Below are positions 1-11,427 of a stretch of 25,401 nt of DNA, piece after piece (position 1 is the stretch's first letter; the number at the start of each line of letters is the position of its first letter). The position numbers and the translations under genes were made by a program. A model generated the notes under the pieces. That model was not told the origin of the DNA, ran no database searches, and saw nothing but the letters and a program-made list of their open reading frames with translations. Source of the DNA: Plakobranchus ocellatus (lineage: Eukaryota > Mollusca > Gastropoda > Plakobranchidae). The stretch covers positions 849,244 through 874,644 of the forward strand of contig BLXT01006036.1 in NCBI GenBank assembly GCA_019648995.1. The letters run 5' to 3'.

Positions 1-851
1 TGTGGCCGCAGGGCACCGTCGTCAGCAGCAGATGATCCACCAGGACAGTGTTGCGGATGACGGGTCTGCTGGCAGAGGGATCTCCTTCGCCGACCAGCGT
101 GTGATGGAGCATGCGCAGCAGTTCATCAAGAAGCACCCGTCAGCAACTCTCCTGGTCACAGCAGACATCCATGCCTCACCAGAACACAGCCAGGACAAGC
201 GGCAGAAGGATGAGGATGTGTTTGAACCCGAGCCGGACTATGAGGACAGTGATATAGAGGAGGAAGAAAGAAGACCCAGTAACGGTGATCGTCGTATGTC
301 CAGCCTCCCACAAACAGCTGCAGGCAGCGTGAGCTCAGGCAATAGCAGTACCAGCATTGTCCGTCAGAACAGAGGCTCTGTCACAGTGATCTCCATCAGT
401 AGTGATAAGAACAAGCCAGCACAGGCTACCACCAACAGGAACAGGAACAACAGCAGCAGCAACAGCAGCAATCAGTCCCCACCGTATCCTCGAGCTGTTG
501 TCAATACTACTGTCTCCCCAGGTGAAAGCTTGGCAAGCTCTAGACGATCTTCAGTCCAGTCGAGTGAGGGAGGGGCAGCAAGGGAGACAAGTTTCTTCAC
601 AAATGCTCAGGCTCCTCCACCTCCCCCACCAGGCCCTCCTCCACCGCCGCCTCCACCTCTCCCTGAACACTCTCCAGGTGGAACCTTGACCATGAGAGGT
701 CGAAAGGAGTCTGAGGGAGGCAACTCTCGGGGCCAGTCAGCACTTCCTTCACGAGTTTCTACAGAAGACATTCTGGCAGCTGTGGCCAACAGGAAGAGCA
801 GGATACAGACAGTTGGACCAAAGGTGTCTGAAGTAAAGGCGGCACCTATAG
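1..851 (+). CDS. SHANK: SHANK penultimate coding exon (5' end outside window)
   Basis: Reading frame from base 2, open to the window edge. The donor is ATAG|GTAGGC with GT at 852-853, leaving one base of the codon (phase 1). Reading through the donor meets a stop after 11 more codons, as expected for intron sequence. The exon encodes disordered sequence: an acidic patch, a Ser/Asn-rich tract, and two proline runs separated by one Gly that could bind SH3, EVH1 or profilin-type partners. The first copy of the RKSR motif is at 770-805. No convincing acceptor is seen at the left edge, so the exon probably continues upstream. Confidence 0.85.
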
Positions 852-3526
852 GTAGGCAGTTCCTTGTTATAACAATAGAAAGATAGGAGAACATTTCCAG
901 TTGGGGAGGTTGTGATCAGGTAAAAAAAAAACTGGATAAATTATTTCAATGCCTTTGTTTGTTGTATTTTTTTTATTATTTTCGTTTTTGCACATGTATC
1001 AGCTGTGTAGTTCATTCCTCAAGTGAACTGGAGATAGAAGGCAGCCAGGGCAAAAAAAAGTGTGTGATTTCCTTGCTTTTGTAGTCCCAGCCGGATAATA
1101 AGAATGGTGTTAAAGGAATAAGTTCGTTTATTGAAATTCAAGGCTTAAATGTACATGTTCCAAGCCTAAATTGCTTACTTTAAAAAATCAAGAAAATCTG
1201 TCATTTTGGTCACTGTTGTTATTTCATTTAAAATCTCCATGTTAGGCATTGTACTCACATCGAACATGAAAAGTACCATTTATAGAGAGTTTTCAGTTAA
1301 AATTTTAGACCTAAATTATGGAAAAATCTATGGCCATGTGTTTCAAAAGTTGAACATGTTATTTTTTTTGTATAAAGAAATTATGCACAGTTGAGAATTG
1401 ATACGTTGAAGTCATTGGGGGATTGAAAATAATATTGTCTTATCCACATATCTACTGATTCTATTTAAGGCAGAGGTTTGATGCAGAACATGAAAAGCCT
1501 ACTCAAGTGTACTTGTCTCATTTGTGGTGATTGCTATTACTTCTTGTTTTTTTTTATGTTAGGATAGAACTAAATTGAATTCTTGATTAAGTCTACAACA
1601 TTCCTCACAGTATTTTTTCTCCCCCCAGCCAAAACAAGTCATGAACTGAACCAGGAAGCCTTGCTCGCCGCTGTTGCCCGCCGCAAGTCTCGAATGGAGA
1701 GTGAGGACAGCTCTGTGGTGGAGGACATTGAGGCTAAGCTGAACCGCAACAAGAAGCTTCAGGCCTCCAAATTTAACCGTAGCACATCTAAAGGGGAGAC
1801 ATCTTCCACTGCAGCTACTCCACCTATTGCTGAGGAGGTCAAAGTTGCTTCCACAGGCACCGCCAGCTCATCAGCACCAACAACTACAACAACACCTGCA
1901 GTAGCAGTGAGTAGCTCCTCAGCATCTCAGAAGGACCCTGGCTCAGCCATAGATTCGAGTGTCCCAAGTCCTAGAGAAATCTTATCAAGATTTGAACCCA
2001 ACAAAATTAAAACATCCCCTGCTGTGCTCCCAAAACAGACGTCAGCAGAGACCAAAACGTCAGCATCTTCGGAACAGGTTGTAGATTTTCGCTCACGTCT
2101 CAAGCCTGTGGCTGCGACCAGTGCTGGAAAATCTTCACCAGTTGCAGTGACCTCACAGGTGCCAAAATCAACAACAGAGACGGTCTCTGCAGCTTCACCA
2201 AAGCCTGTTTCAACGACAGCAGGAGCTGCAAAATCTGAGCCAAAGGCAGCAGCGGTAGTGTCATCCACAGCAGCACCACAAGTGGTATCTTCAACAAAGA
2301 CAAGCTCAAGTAAAGCTCCTGCCCCTACACCCCCTGTTGCCAAATCCACTACACCTGCTCCAGCTGTCCAGCCCAAGACAAACAGTAAACCAGCATTAGC
2401 TGTGACCACCAGCCCATCAGCAACTACAGGTCAAACTCCACTTACTCAGGCCAAGCCTGCGAGTGATCAGACACCCACAACCCCAACATCCCCTACAGCA
2501 CCTTCAGCCTCTGCAGCAGACTACATTGCTCTAGCAGAGAAAGCTCGCCTGGAATATCTGAAGAAGAAAGCCTCAGGGAATATGGTGGCCACTGTGTCTA
2601 AGAAAGGGCCTGTAGAGATCACTCCTATGAATAAGAAGAACTCGCCACGTCCTTCAACCTCTGAGGAGACCTCAAAACCCAAAGTGAATGGCACGGTGCC
2701 TGTCACCAAGCATGTAACACAAGTGAGCAAAACCAATGGAAAAACACCAGCTGCAGTGATTGAGGTGAAACCTGTGCCGGCTGTACCTGGGGAGAAAGTT
2801 CAGGTGACTAAAGTTGGACAGAATGGGAATGTCCCTGGGAAGGCAGTCAATGGTGGCCGCCCCATGTCTCCTCTCCCTGGCCTTGTGCCGCCACCTCCTG
2901 CAGGGTTTGAAGATGTTGAGGGGCCAGCCTCGCCACCTGCTGCCCCTCGTGGTGTTGTTATTGACATTGTACCACCACCGTCATCTTACGACTTGGACCT
3001 TCCATCTCCTCCCCCTCCTCTGCCAGTGACAGCCTTACGCCAGGAGGATGCGTCTAGCCTGGTTTCGTCTGTGTCCTCCCTCAGCACCCTCTCCAGTGAG
3101 CATGGCATGAAACAGAGCATGTCAATAGAGGACATGATCGCACCTCCTCCCCCACCCCCTCCAGCCTTTGATGATGATATGGACATCAATGATAATGACC
3201 AGGACATGTCCTTCATCCCACCGCCCCCACAGTTTCTGGAAATTGATGCTAATGCCAATGAGAGCAAAACAGTGGATAAAAACTCAAAACCATTTGCTGA
3301 TAAGTCAGTAGGCGAGTGGTCATGTTTGGATGTGCTGGATTGGTTGGACAGTTTGGGTTTGCCCCAATACCGCACCAGTTTCGCCAAGGCCCATGTTGAC
3401 GGCTCTAAATTGCTTGACATGGGACGCAATGAGTTCATTACGCTGGGGGTCACACAGGTTGGTCATCGCATGAACTTGGAGCGCTCAGTGAAAAAGCTTA
3501 ACATTGCAGCCAGCACCAACTTGTGA
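1..3526 (+). CDS. SHANK: SHANK-family postsynaptic scaffold, C-terminal part (5' partial)
   Basis: Two exons, 1-851 (open at the window edge) and 1629-3526, join in phase 1: the last G of exon 1 plus CC gives Ala. They encode about 915 residues ending at TGA 3524-3526. Seen in order: an acidic segment (FEPEPDYEDSDIEEEE), a Ser/Asn-rich tract, proline runs (about 610-665), a repeated ILAAVANRKSRI / LLAAVARRKSRM motif, about 300 residues of Ser/Thr/Ala/Pro-rich disorder, three PPxxF motifs (2894-2908, 3155-3169, 3221-3235) and a C-terminal SAM domain (about 3311-3505) ending near the stop. SAM residues LGVTQVGHRMNLERS closely match the SHANK signature LGVTRVGHRMNIERA. SHANK proteins scaffold the postsynaptic density; the SAM domain polymerises and PPxxF binds Homer EVH1 (family knowledge). 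The ankyrin, SH3 and PDZ domains would be upstream. Caskin-type SAM proteins were considered, but the GHRMN.ER signature and the PPxxF-SAM order favour SHANK. Confidence 0.86.
852..1628 (+). other. SHANK intron (777 bp)
   Basis: GT at 852-853 and AG at 1627-1628 are preceded by a strong pyrimidine tract (TTTTTTCTCCCCCCAG). The interior is AT-rich with no coding signal. The upstream ATG at 1583 lies inside the intron, in frame with the next exon, and is not needed as a start because the exon join is phase-consistent. Confidence 0.8.
1629..3526 (+). CDS. SHANK: SHANK terminal coding exon with SAM domain
   Basis: A 1,898-bp terminal exon that begins with the second base of an Ala codon. It opens with the second LLAAVARRKSRM motif (1661-1696). 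Long low-complexity Ser/Thr/Ala/Pro sequence follows (about 1800-2500), then a charged, probably helical segment (ALAEKARLEYLKKK, near 2525-2570). Next come Pro-rich clusters with PPAGF, PPPAF and PPPQF, acidic Asp/Asn-rich linkers, and the SAM domain starting at GEWSCLDVLDWL. Only about eight residues (IAASTNL) follow the last SAM helix, which is the usual SHANK ending. Minus-strand open frames over this exon are shadows of its biased composition. Confidence 0.88.
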
Positions 3527-3718
3527 AACTGTTAATCAATACAAGGTGTGCTTAGGAAGTTGCAATAATATTGGTGGTTTCGTTCAAAACCAGGTCATAT
3601 TATAACATTATGATCAAATTTGATTTGCGTCAACCTTCTTGTCAAAAAGCAATTGTTGAACTGCAAGTTACCATATCTCCTACATCTGGTTTGAATTTTT
3701 TCCTTCATGCATGGAAAT

Positions 3719-3724
3719 ATTAAA
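3719..3724 (+). terminator. candidate SHANK polyadenylation signal (ATTAAA)
   Basis: ATTAAA about 190 bp after the stop, followed within 20-40 nt by a GT/T-rich stretch (GGTTGTGATGATTTTTTT) of the kind that promotes cleavage. Other plus-strand AATAAA hexamers at 6594, 7003, 7255, 7896 and 9330 could serve longer 3' UTRs. Sequence alone does not decide which is used. Confidence 0.3.
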
Positions 3725-3830
3725 GATGGAGCCAGAAGATATTCCTGGTTGTGATGATTTTTTTAAATAAGTTTGCCCTACAATATCATGCCATGTAGTG
3801 CCATTGTGTGCAAGCACAGGTTTTCCTCAA

Positions 3831-3848
3831 TAAGTCACAGGTGACTTA
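3831..3848. repeat. 18-bp palindrome in SHANK 3' region
   Basis: TAAGTCAC and GTGACTTA are perfect inverted arms separated by AG, about 305 bp after the SHANK stop. It could form a short RNA hairpin or be a dimeric protein site; no function can be assigned. Confidence 0.5.
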
Positions 3849-4838
3849 AAAAGAGTAACAAGTCTTGTTTCATTCTCATGGAGACCATGTTAAGTCTGCT
3901 CATAAAACTCATAGCAGTGTTTAATCAATATGTGTCTAGGCAGAAACTGAAGGGAGTGGTGCACGACTTTACTTTTTGTGGTATACCAGATGCATCTCAG
4001 GATGATGCAGCTAACCCTGATCGCAAAATGGATATTTATTCATCAAGCACTTTGAAATGGCTGTGCAGAAAGGAGTCATGCTTCAATGCAAAGAGGCACT
4101 CACCAAATCCAAAAGATGGATTTGATGCAGTTATTTTTTCACTGATCCAAACTTGTATCAATATTTTTGATACTTGATTTTGACTGGCAATGACAATCCT
4201 GAGGTATTTTTTCCTCCCTGGAGTAATATGTGGCTTTTTTACTTATGATGCACTCTGCTAGTCTTTTGCTGCACTGGTAAAACATTGTATGGTAACGCTT
4301 TTAAAATATCAAAATGGCAAATGTAGTCTTTCTCTCATTGATTATGCATGGCTGTGAGATTATAGAAAAATCACAAGAGCACTTTTTTTTCCCTCCAAGT
4401 AATTCCTCCATCCATGTGTTTATGTTAGTCATCCCTTTTTTTTTTTTAATCCTCAGTCATTGCTTGTGTTTCAGACTTTTTTAAAATTAAAAAAGTTTGA
4501 GATGGAAAGGAGCTTTTCTTCCATCTCCTCCCTCAGTAATGTCAGAGAGAAATGGTTTGTCAGTCAAGCAACTTATCAAGTGCACTCCGATATCTACAGA
4601 TACTTATTTGTGGTACCTAAAGTCACCCCAGTGTGCTGTCTATAGTCATAGCTGTCAATGTTCCATTTCTTATTTGTTTATCTATTATGTAGTGTATGCT
4701 GATTCAGTCGCAGATTGCTCTAACAAAGTTGTGCTCGCTATAGTTGCCAGAGTGGCAGAGACAGACCAAATTTCTAGAGGACTTTATGTGATATCATTAG
4801 CCTTGATTCAGACATATCATACTTATATGTAATAATGT

Positions 4839-4872
4839 AATCATTCATTACTTATTTAAGTAATCAATGATT
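4839..4872. repeat. strong hairpin, 15-bp arms with 4-base loop
   Basis: The left arm 4839-4853 and right arm 4858-4872 are complementary at 14 of 15 positions around the loop ATTT. It lies about 1.3 kb after the SHANK stop, so it may be within the 3' UTR. The arms are shorter than in a usual pre-miRNA. Confidence 0.6.
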
Positions 4873-6228
4873 TCTTGCCATGTGTGTTTGTTAATTTTTG
4901 TTGTTGTTGTTGTTATTATCTTTTGTGCTTGTTTAGTTATGAATAATTTTTTTTTTAATTTAATTTATGGAAAGGGTATATACTCCAATATTCCTGTATT
5001 TCCTGAAACTGTGACTGTGCCGAGATGTCAATGTGTGCAGTTCTAAGTCAGCCATTTTTACAGGCATCTTTTATTTTAAACTTGCCCTTTTTTTTTTTCA
5101 GGAAGAATCATAAAGATAATGAAGGAAATCATGTGACTGTGCAAAACATTTTTGCTGGGTTTTTTCAGCATCAATGGAAATTGTTTTATTTAAACATAAT
5201 TTGGTCAGCAGAGAACATGTATGCCCCATTTACACAGACCATGAAACATAGCCATGTTTTTTGCAAATGCTTAAGAAGCCTTCTATGGTTTGATCATCTT
5301 CATCATCTTCCATTTACAGTCCATCTCATCTTTGTCGTTTTGTCTTTCAGTCTAATCTATTTGATGTCACACTCTTCAGGATCTCTTCTCAGAAATATAA
5401 GGAAGGTAGCTGGAAACTTTGTGGGACTTTTAGAATATTGTCTGGAATTTCTCGCTGTAATATAGACATAGACCTTTAATGGCTTAAATACAGTTTTAAA
5501 TTTCAAGTAAATTTGCATAACTTCAGCAATAGTCAATTACTGGTCAATGTAAATCTAGCCTGATTGCATTGAGTAGAAAAAAAAGGAGTGGCAAAAATAC
5601 TACTGCAGCAAGGATGTAAGGTGAATGAAACGTCTCAGCTAAAGAATCAAATTTTGAAAGAGATGGAAAGAAAGGTGTTAGCCTATTAGTAGTGTACCTC
5701 AACACATTATCATATTTGTTCTGCATAGGATAGAAAACCTTTAGGTGTGAATAGAAGATCTAAAGATAGCTCGGACAACCAAATTCAGATTTAAAAGAAC
5801 AGACAAACATTTATAAATGGCCCATTTATTTATAATTCCAGTTAAATTCCACTGATTTTCTAAGCAAAAAAACTAAATCCACTTAAATAAGCCTACTGGA
5901 AACCTTTAAATGTTTTTGAATGTCTGAAACGTTTTTAAAATTTAATTTTGGAAGATGAGCTTATTGTGCTGCCTAGAACTATTTGTATTGTCCTAGGTCT
6001 TTAGTTTGTCCACCCTTCCAATGTTTTGGTAGGAGATTATTTTATCTCAAACATTTCTATTGCAACATATTTGTTTTGCACCAGCACATAGAAACCTCCA
6101 ACACATTAATTGCTGAGCCGCTATACATTTCTCTAAAATATATCTATAATACAATGTCTGTGAGAAATTGCAGAGCTGGTTTTGAAACGGTCAAAATTTG
6201 ACTGGTAAGTTTTAAACTTCACTAAACA

Positions 6229-6230
<2 letters not shown>

Positions 6231-6279
<49 letters not shown>
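6231..6279. repeat. (AT)n microsatellite
   Basis: About 24 uninterrupted AT units. Such tracts are length-polymorphic, and the exact count in an assembly is uncertain. Confidence 0.95.
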
Positions 6280-6283
<4 letters not shown>

Positions 6284-8011
6284 CAATTGGAAAACTCTAA
6301 AATGCCACAATGATAATATGGTCAGATCATAGATTTGTTGTTATTGAGAGAAACTGGCTGTGTGGAAATTTATTTGTGTATGGGTTTCTTTGTAAATTAT
6401 CTATATTGTACCATTTTGATCTACATGATAGAAAGTCTGATATTGTATCATTTCTGCAAGTTTATCACTGAAAACTATGGTGCCTTCTTAAAATCAAAAG
6501 GTCAATTTTATTTATCATGTAAATAATAATCCAGTCCTACATTCCAATTATAACAAAAAAAAGTCTCTTTTTATTTGAAGAGTAACATTCCAAAATAAAA
6601 TGCTGGCTGTCCTACAAAATGAGTCAATTTGAAGATCAACATATTCAAATTTAATCCCAAGTAAAAATCATGGTTGTATAAACAGACAGCCTATAGCAGG
6701 TCTGCAGAGTAAGTTTTGCATCTCTGGTGATGAAGGATTTTCTTGCAAATCCGCACAAATTGACCCATTTTGTGGAACAGCTACTCTTGTATTAGTTTGC
6801 CTTTCTCAAGCTCACAAAATTTACTTATGTCATAAAAAAATTGAAATTCATCATCCTTGTATTGAATTGATATATCCTAAACCATTTTTGTTTGATCATA
6901 TTCGAGAACTAATCATATGTATGACTTAAAATGTCAAGTTTTATACTATAAATCACTGCCATAAAATACTTCAGGATTTGGCAAGTTTAAATAACATTAT
7001 GAAATAAAAGAGACTAAACATATTGTCAACAGATTTATGTGCATTGCACGCGATACTTAACAATGATTATTGTTTCAACAAAAACTATGAGTCATTCCAA
7101 TTATTCCCTCACATTCCCTTTAATAGTTATTGTTTCTTTATCTGATTTTCAAAAAAGAAGGTGTGCCTATTTTCTTTTATTTTAAGTCATTCTCAATGAA
7201 GTTGCATGTAAATGCTATTGAAATTCAGGGCTCATCAACAAATCAAGAAATTGAAATAAAGTATCTTATCCATTCCAGACTGTAATATAATTTGCCAAGA
7301 ATGATGCGCTCATTTATTTCATGTCGCAGAAAGTAGAGCATGGACACTGTTTTTAGGAGTTAAAGTTCAAGGTGTTTGTGTTCATTTACTCTACGTGATG
7401 TTCATTCAAACACTCTCTGTCGCTCCTTTTGTTAATTCAGGAAGAAATAATGCATGCACTAAGATGTAATGAAACAAAAGGTGCAATAGCTTACAAGGAT
7501 TGTGATTAGTTTGTTTTTGTGCTGGTTTTGGCTAGTCATTGAATAGCAGGGGAAAATATTGCCTCTTGAGCAGATTTTGACTTTTGCTGGGCTTTTTATG
7601 AGGTTTTTGTTTTGCTTCTACTTTTTTGTTTGTTTGTTTCTTTCTTTCTTTGCTGATTAATTTTTTGTTTTTGTTTTATTTTAATGTTCAAGTTCATTGT
7701 GCTGTTGCTATTACATGTTTTACTCTTGTTACTAATTGTTTGTCATTGTTTGTTGTTGCATGTTAACCGGTGCTGGACTCACTGAATACAAACCTCATCA
7801 AGTGTCTTCGCTCACATTGTCCTGTGAATTTCATCTTTTGAAACAAATGAGCCGAATGTTTCAAGCATTGTGTAACTCACGTGTATCCAAGTAATAATAA
7901 AATATGGGGATAACTTCATTGTGGAGTCAGATTACAACAAGCATTTGAGAATATGAATATATAAAAATGAACATTATTTCGCTTTTTTGTTTTGTTTTGT
8001 TTCTTGTAAAC

Positions 8012-8053
8012 AATCTTCATAATCTTCGTATAAAAAAAAAGTTTATGAAGATT
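8012..8053. repeat. inverted repeat, 11-bp arms
   Basis: AATCTTCATAA (8012-8022) and TTATGAAGATT (8043-8053) are exact reverse complements separated by 20 bases that include an A9 run. It is a possible RNA stem; nothing further can be said. Confidence 0.5.
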
Positions 8054-10827
8054 TTTGGTGTTTGATCGTCTGCAATATCATAACAATGCATTACTTATGT
8101 ATTAAAAAGAAGCAGATTTGAATTTTTTTTTTCAGTCAAATTTTTTTTTACACCTTGGTTTCAAAATTGTGTATTTATTGCCGTAAAATCATGCACTTGT
8201 TTTTTTTTAGTTTTTGCTTTTTTTAATAACATAGCTTGTCAATTCACAGCCACATTGCCAAATTCTTAGTAATAGTGAAATCATATTTGATTTGGGTATC
8301 TTGTATCTTGTACCTGAAAAATTCTGGTCATTTGCAAAAGTAGGCAAGTCACATGCAGTGTAAGTTGACCTACTAAGTGTTTTATCCTGCCTAGAGTGCA
8401 AAAGTTGGATAGAATATTTACCTTATAAATTGTTTTGTTTGTCATAAACTTGTTGCAGTACCATACCTCATTTTTAAAAGTTTTTGTTAGTATTACTATC
8501 TTATTCATGATTTTTGTTTCCTTAATTTTTCTTTGCTTGTTGACAATATATTGATAAAGAATTTGTACAACAATTAAGTTCAGTTTTGTTCAAAAGATTT
8601 AGTTACAGAATGAAATGACAGATGGCTTTGTACTGTTAGAGAATTTTTATCTAGGGGAAATAGTCTAATAGTTTTTTGTATACATTTGTAGCTTTACCAG
8701 CCTCTACAGTCTTGTAGCTCCTTTTCAGAAACTTCAAGGATGCCTTTTTTTTTCACTCTGTATCTTGCTCTTATTTAGTAGATCTAATCAACAGACAACC
8801 GAGAATAAAAAAAAATTGAGTCAATGCTGTGGAATATTTTTATAACTAATTCCATTGCCCAGATGTAAATGAAGATTTATATCAGGATCAAGAGCTAACC
8901 GAAAAAGATAACAGTTATTTGTTGAATTTCAAAGTTTTAGCTTTATATTTTAGTGCTCAAATAGTTTCCATCAACAAAATCTATGGTTTATGTCAGGAGA
9001 ACAGCTGCAGCTGAAGTAACTGTTCAGAAACGCCATCTAGCACATTTTGCAGCTACATGTATTTACAAACTATATTTTTTTTAGTAGAAAGGATAATGCT
9101 ATGTTTGATTTAGTCTATTATTGAAACACATGTAGTTTCTTCAACATTGTAGGTTCTTTTGTTTTTGTTGGCTAGAAAACAGGCACAATTTTATCTTAAT
9201 GTTTACTCAAGATGCAGCATTTATTCAATACATCTCACAAAAAAAAAGAGACTTGAGAATTTAAAATGTCATGCAACATTTTGAAAGTCACTATTGTTCT
9301 TACAGGTGTTGTTTTGAATTTGCCATGATAATAAATTTGTTACTGTACATAAATGATTATTTATCTATAAACTGAAGTTATAGCTAGTGGTTTTGTATAG
9401 TGTCATGTTTTTGCTATAAAAAAAATATAATTATTCACAGTTGGAAATAAATGAACATGGAACAGAATGACAGATTTATATGCTCTGGGGAGTTGAAGAT
9501 AATTATTGATATCAAAGAATGCACAGCATCAGTGAACAACCTGGCAATACTGTGAGAATTAAAAATTTTGTTTCCTGCATTTAAAACAGGCAGGTTTCAA
9601 TATGTCAGGACATACTTATGTCAGACTTTTAGGAATATGATTGCCTGTCTGAAGGAGGTTAGAGGATGGTGTAATCCAAAGATAATATAATCAGGGTCCA
9701 ACTGTAAATATAGTTTGACATTGTAGAACCGGTCCATATAATTGAACAGGCATAAAAAAAATTTCTGCAAAATTTAGAGGACAAAAGAACACATCTCATT
9801 CAATTCAACATCTGGAGCATCTTCAAGATCCTTAAGCTCATGTATTTTTTTTTTTGGCTGGCCTGCAATATTTGCAGATTTTTTCGCTCCTGGAAAATTA
9901 AGAGGTAGTGATGAGTCCTTCTCTATTTGTTAGGTATGAATGCAATTATTGAAATTATTTTTGATTCTCACTAAAGTGATCAAAATATTGGGTTTTTTTC
10001 ATTTGTAAACTCAAAAACGTAGCATTTTACAAACTGTGGGGTTTTTTTTTTGTGACTTTCAATTTATATCGACTGATTCAAAGACATAATTTGTGTGATT
10101 ATCATATGCTTGTAGTTGAGTACCGTGCCCCACATTGAACCTGTTTATTTATCATGAATGATGGGATTGCAACATTGTTGCATTGTACAATTATTATTAT
10201 TATTATAAACTTATATACACTTATGTATCATTCTTTTTTCAAAGATGTTTTTCTTTTTTTTTCCAAACCAATGATAAGGTCGAAATAAACAGTCTTATCC
10301 CTCAATCTTGTTACTTGCTTTTTCTCATTTGCGGCATAATAATTATCTCAAAGATATTTGTGGCAAAAAAGTCTTTTTAATCAAAATAGATGGTTTATCC
10401 ATCAGGTATTATAGGTTTTTTTTTTTCCATGATAGTTTTACATGTTCATAATTGTAAAACATATCAACACCACAGCAAAGGTAAACTTTTTAAAGCAAAG
10501 AATGTCATAACATTTGTCAGAGCATGAACACAAAATGAGAGATTTTGAAAAGAGAAATCGGCTCCACACATCTTAGAGAGATCTTAGTTATCGTGTAGTT
10601 ATCAAACGATATCGATCACTGGCAACAACCAGGAGACCATTGTGGGAGAAATTTGGTGCTAAATGTTGAGATTTATGGCAGCTGTGATGATTCATTTCTA
10701 CCTTTTTCTTGCAGCAAAATATCTCAGTTAGGTGCAAAGCTACTCAGTCATTTTTTGAAAAGCACCTCAGAATAGATTTGGATATTTAAAGATGGAACTG
10801 AAGTTTTAAGAAGTAGTTGTGTAGCGC

Positions 10828-11023
10828 TTCCATAAAATGAGTTGAGTGGTAGATCTGCACCGATTTTAAATGAAAACCATCGTCTATAGGGTTAAAACTA
10901 CATTCTTTGCTACAAGGAGAACTTTTCGATAGATACACACAAGACTTTCTATGCGTGGAAATTTTTATTTCTACACTTATTTTGATTTGTTCTCATGATT
11001 TAGATTCAACTCATTTTGTGGAA
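10828..11023. repeat. inverted repeat, 18-bp arms about 160 bp apart
   Basis: 10828-10845 (TTCCATAAAATGAGTTGA) is the reverse complement of 11006-11023 with one mismatch. A related string CATTTTGTGGAAC recurs at 6766-6778, so the arm may belong to a dispersed repeat. No target-site duplication is obvious. Confidence 0.4.
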
Positions 11024-11246
11024 CTGCTGCATGTTTGATGTACACAAAAAATTAGGTTATTACATGGTAAATATTTTGGCAATATACACTGAGTAATTTT
11101 TATAATGATTCTCTGATGCTTGGATTAAGCATGGGACCCACTTTACTTTTTACATTTGTTTGTTTTTTTTTTTTCTCTTAGTTAAAATAAGCTACAATCA
11201 TAGAGCTAGCCAACTCTACAGTTCATGATTTTATGTAGCTGAATGT

Positions 11247-11427
11247 CGTACGTGAACTGAACAGTAGCTCCAGCTTGTATGCTTGAGGCAGCCATGTTCA
11301 AATGGTTCTTAAAACAGACATTTCAAAAGTTGGTAAATTCCTGAACAACTATTCAAATTGCCTTCTCACCGTGAACACTTGAAGGAATTTTGTTCATTCA
11401 AGATTTAAAGATGCATCATTAAAAAAA
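11247..11427. repeat. left copy of repeat flanking the assembly gap
   Basis: Starts with a 27-bp block (11247-11273) and ends with a 40-bp block (11388-11427), separated by 114 bp. Both blocks recur, directly adjoining, immediately after the gap at 11764-11831. See the finding on the gap. Confidence 0.85.

Larger units (their letters stand above)
3527..11427. other. SHANK 3' UTR and intergenic sequence, no gene seen
   Basis: AT-rich sequence with many short homopolymer runs. Open frames here (for example 3878-4177 and 5025-5465 on +) have no recognisable product, biased codon use or splice context, and I treat them as chance. Part of this must be SHANK 3' UTR. It also contains an (AT)n tract, hairpins near 3831, 4839 and 8012, and a diverged inverted repeat near 10828-11023. 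No tRNA, rRNA or transposase gene was recognised. Confidence 0.6.

Noticed and set aside
1583-1628. ATG at 1583 as an alternative start of the SHANK C-terminal protein
   Set aside because: It lies in the intron before a strong pyrimidine tract and acceptor; the spliced frame from the previous exon is consistent. An internal promoter cannot be excluded but has no support.
1927-2409. 160-codon minus-strand open frame inside SHANK
   Set aside because: Antisense shadow of Ser/Thr/Ala/Pro-rich codons; the plus strand is clearly coding.
3878-4177. 99-codon plus-strand open frame after SHANK
   Set aside because: No recognisable domain or family, and AT-driven composition in what is probably 3' UTR; length expected by chance across this much sequence.
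5025-5465. 146-codon plus-strand open frame
   Set aside because: Hydrophobic, Phe/Leu-rich translation typical of T-rich non-coding DNA; no family resemblance and no splice context.
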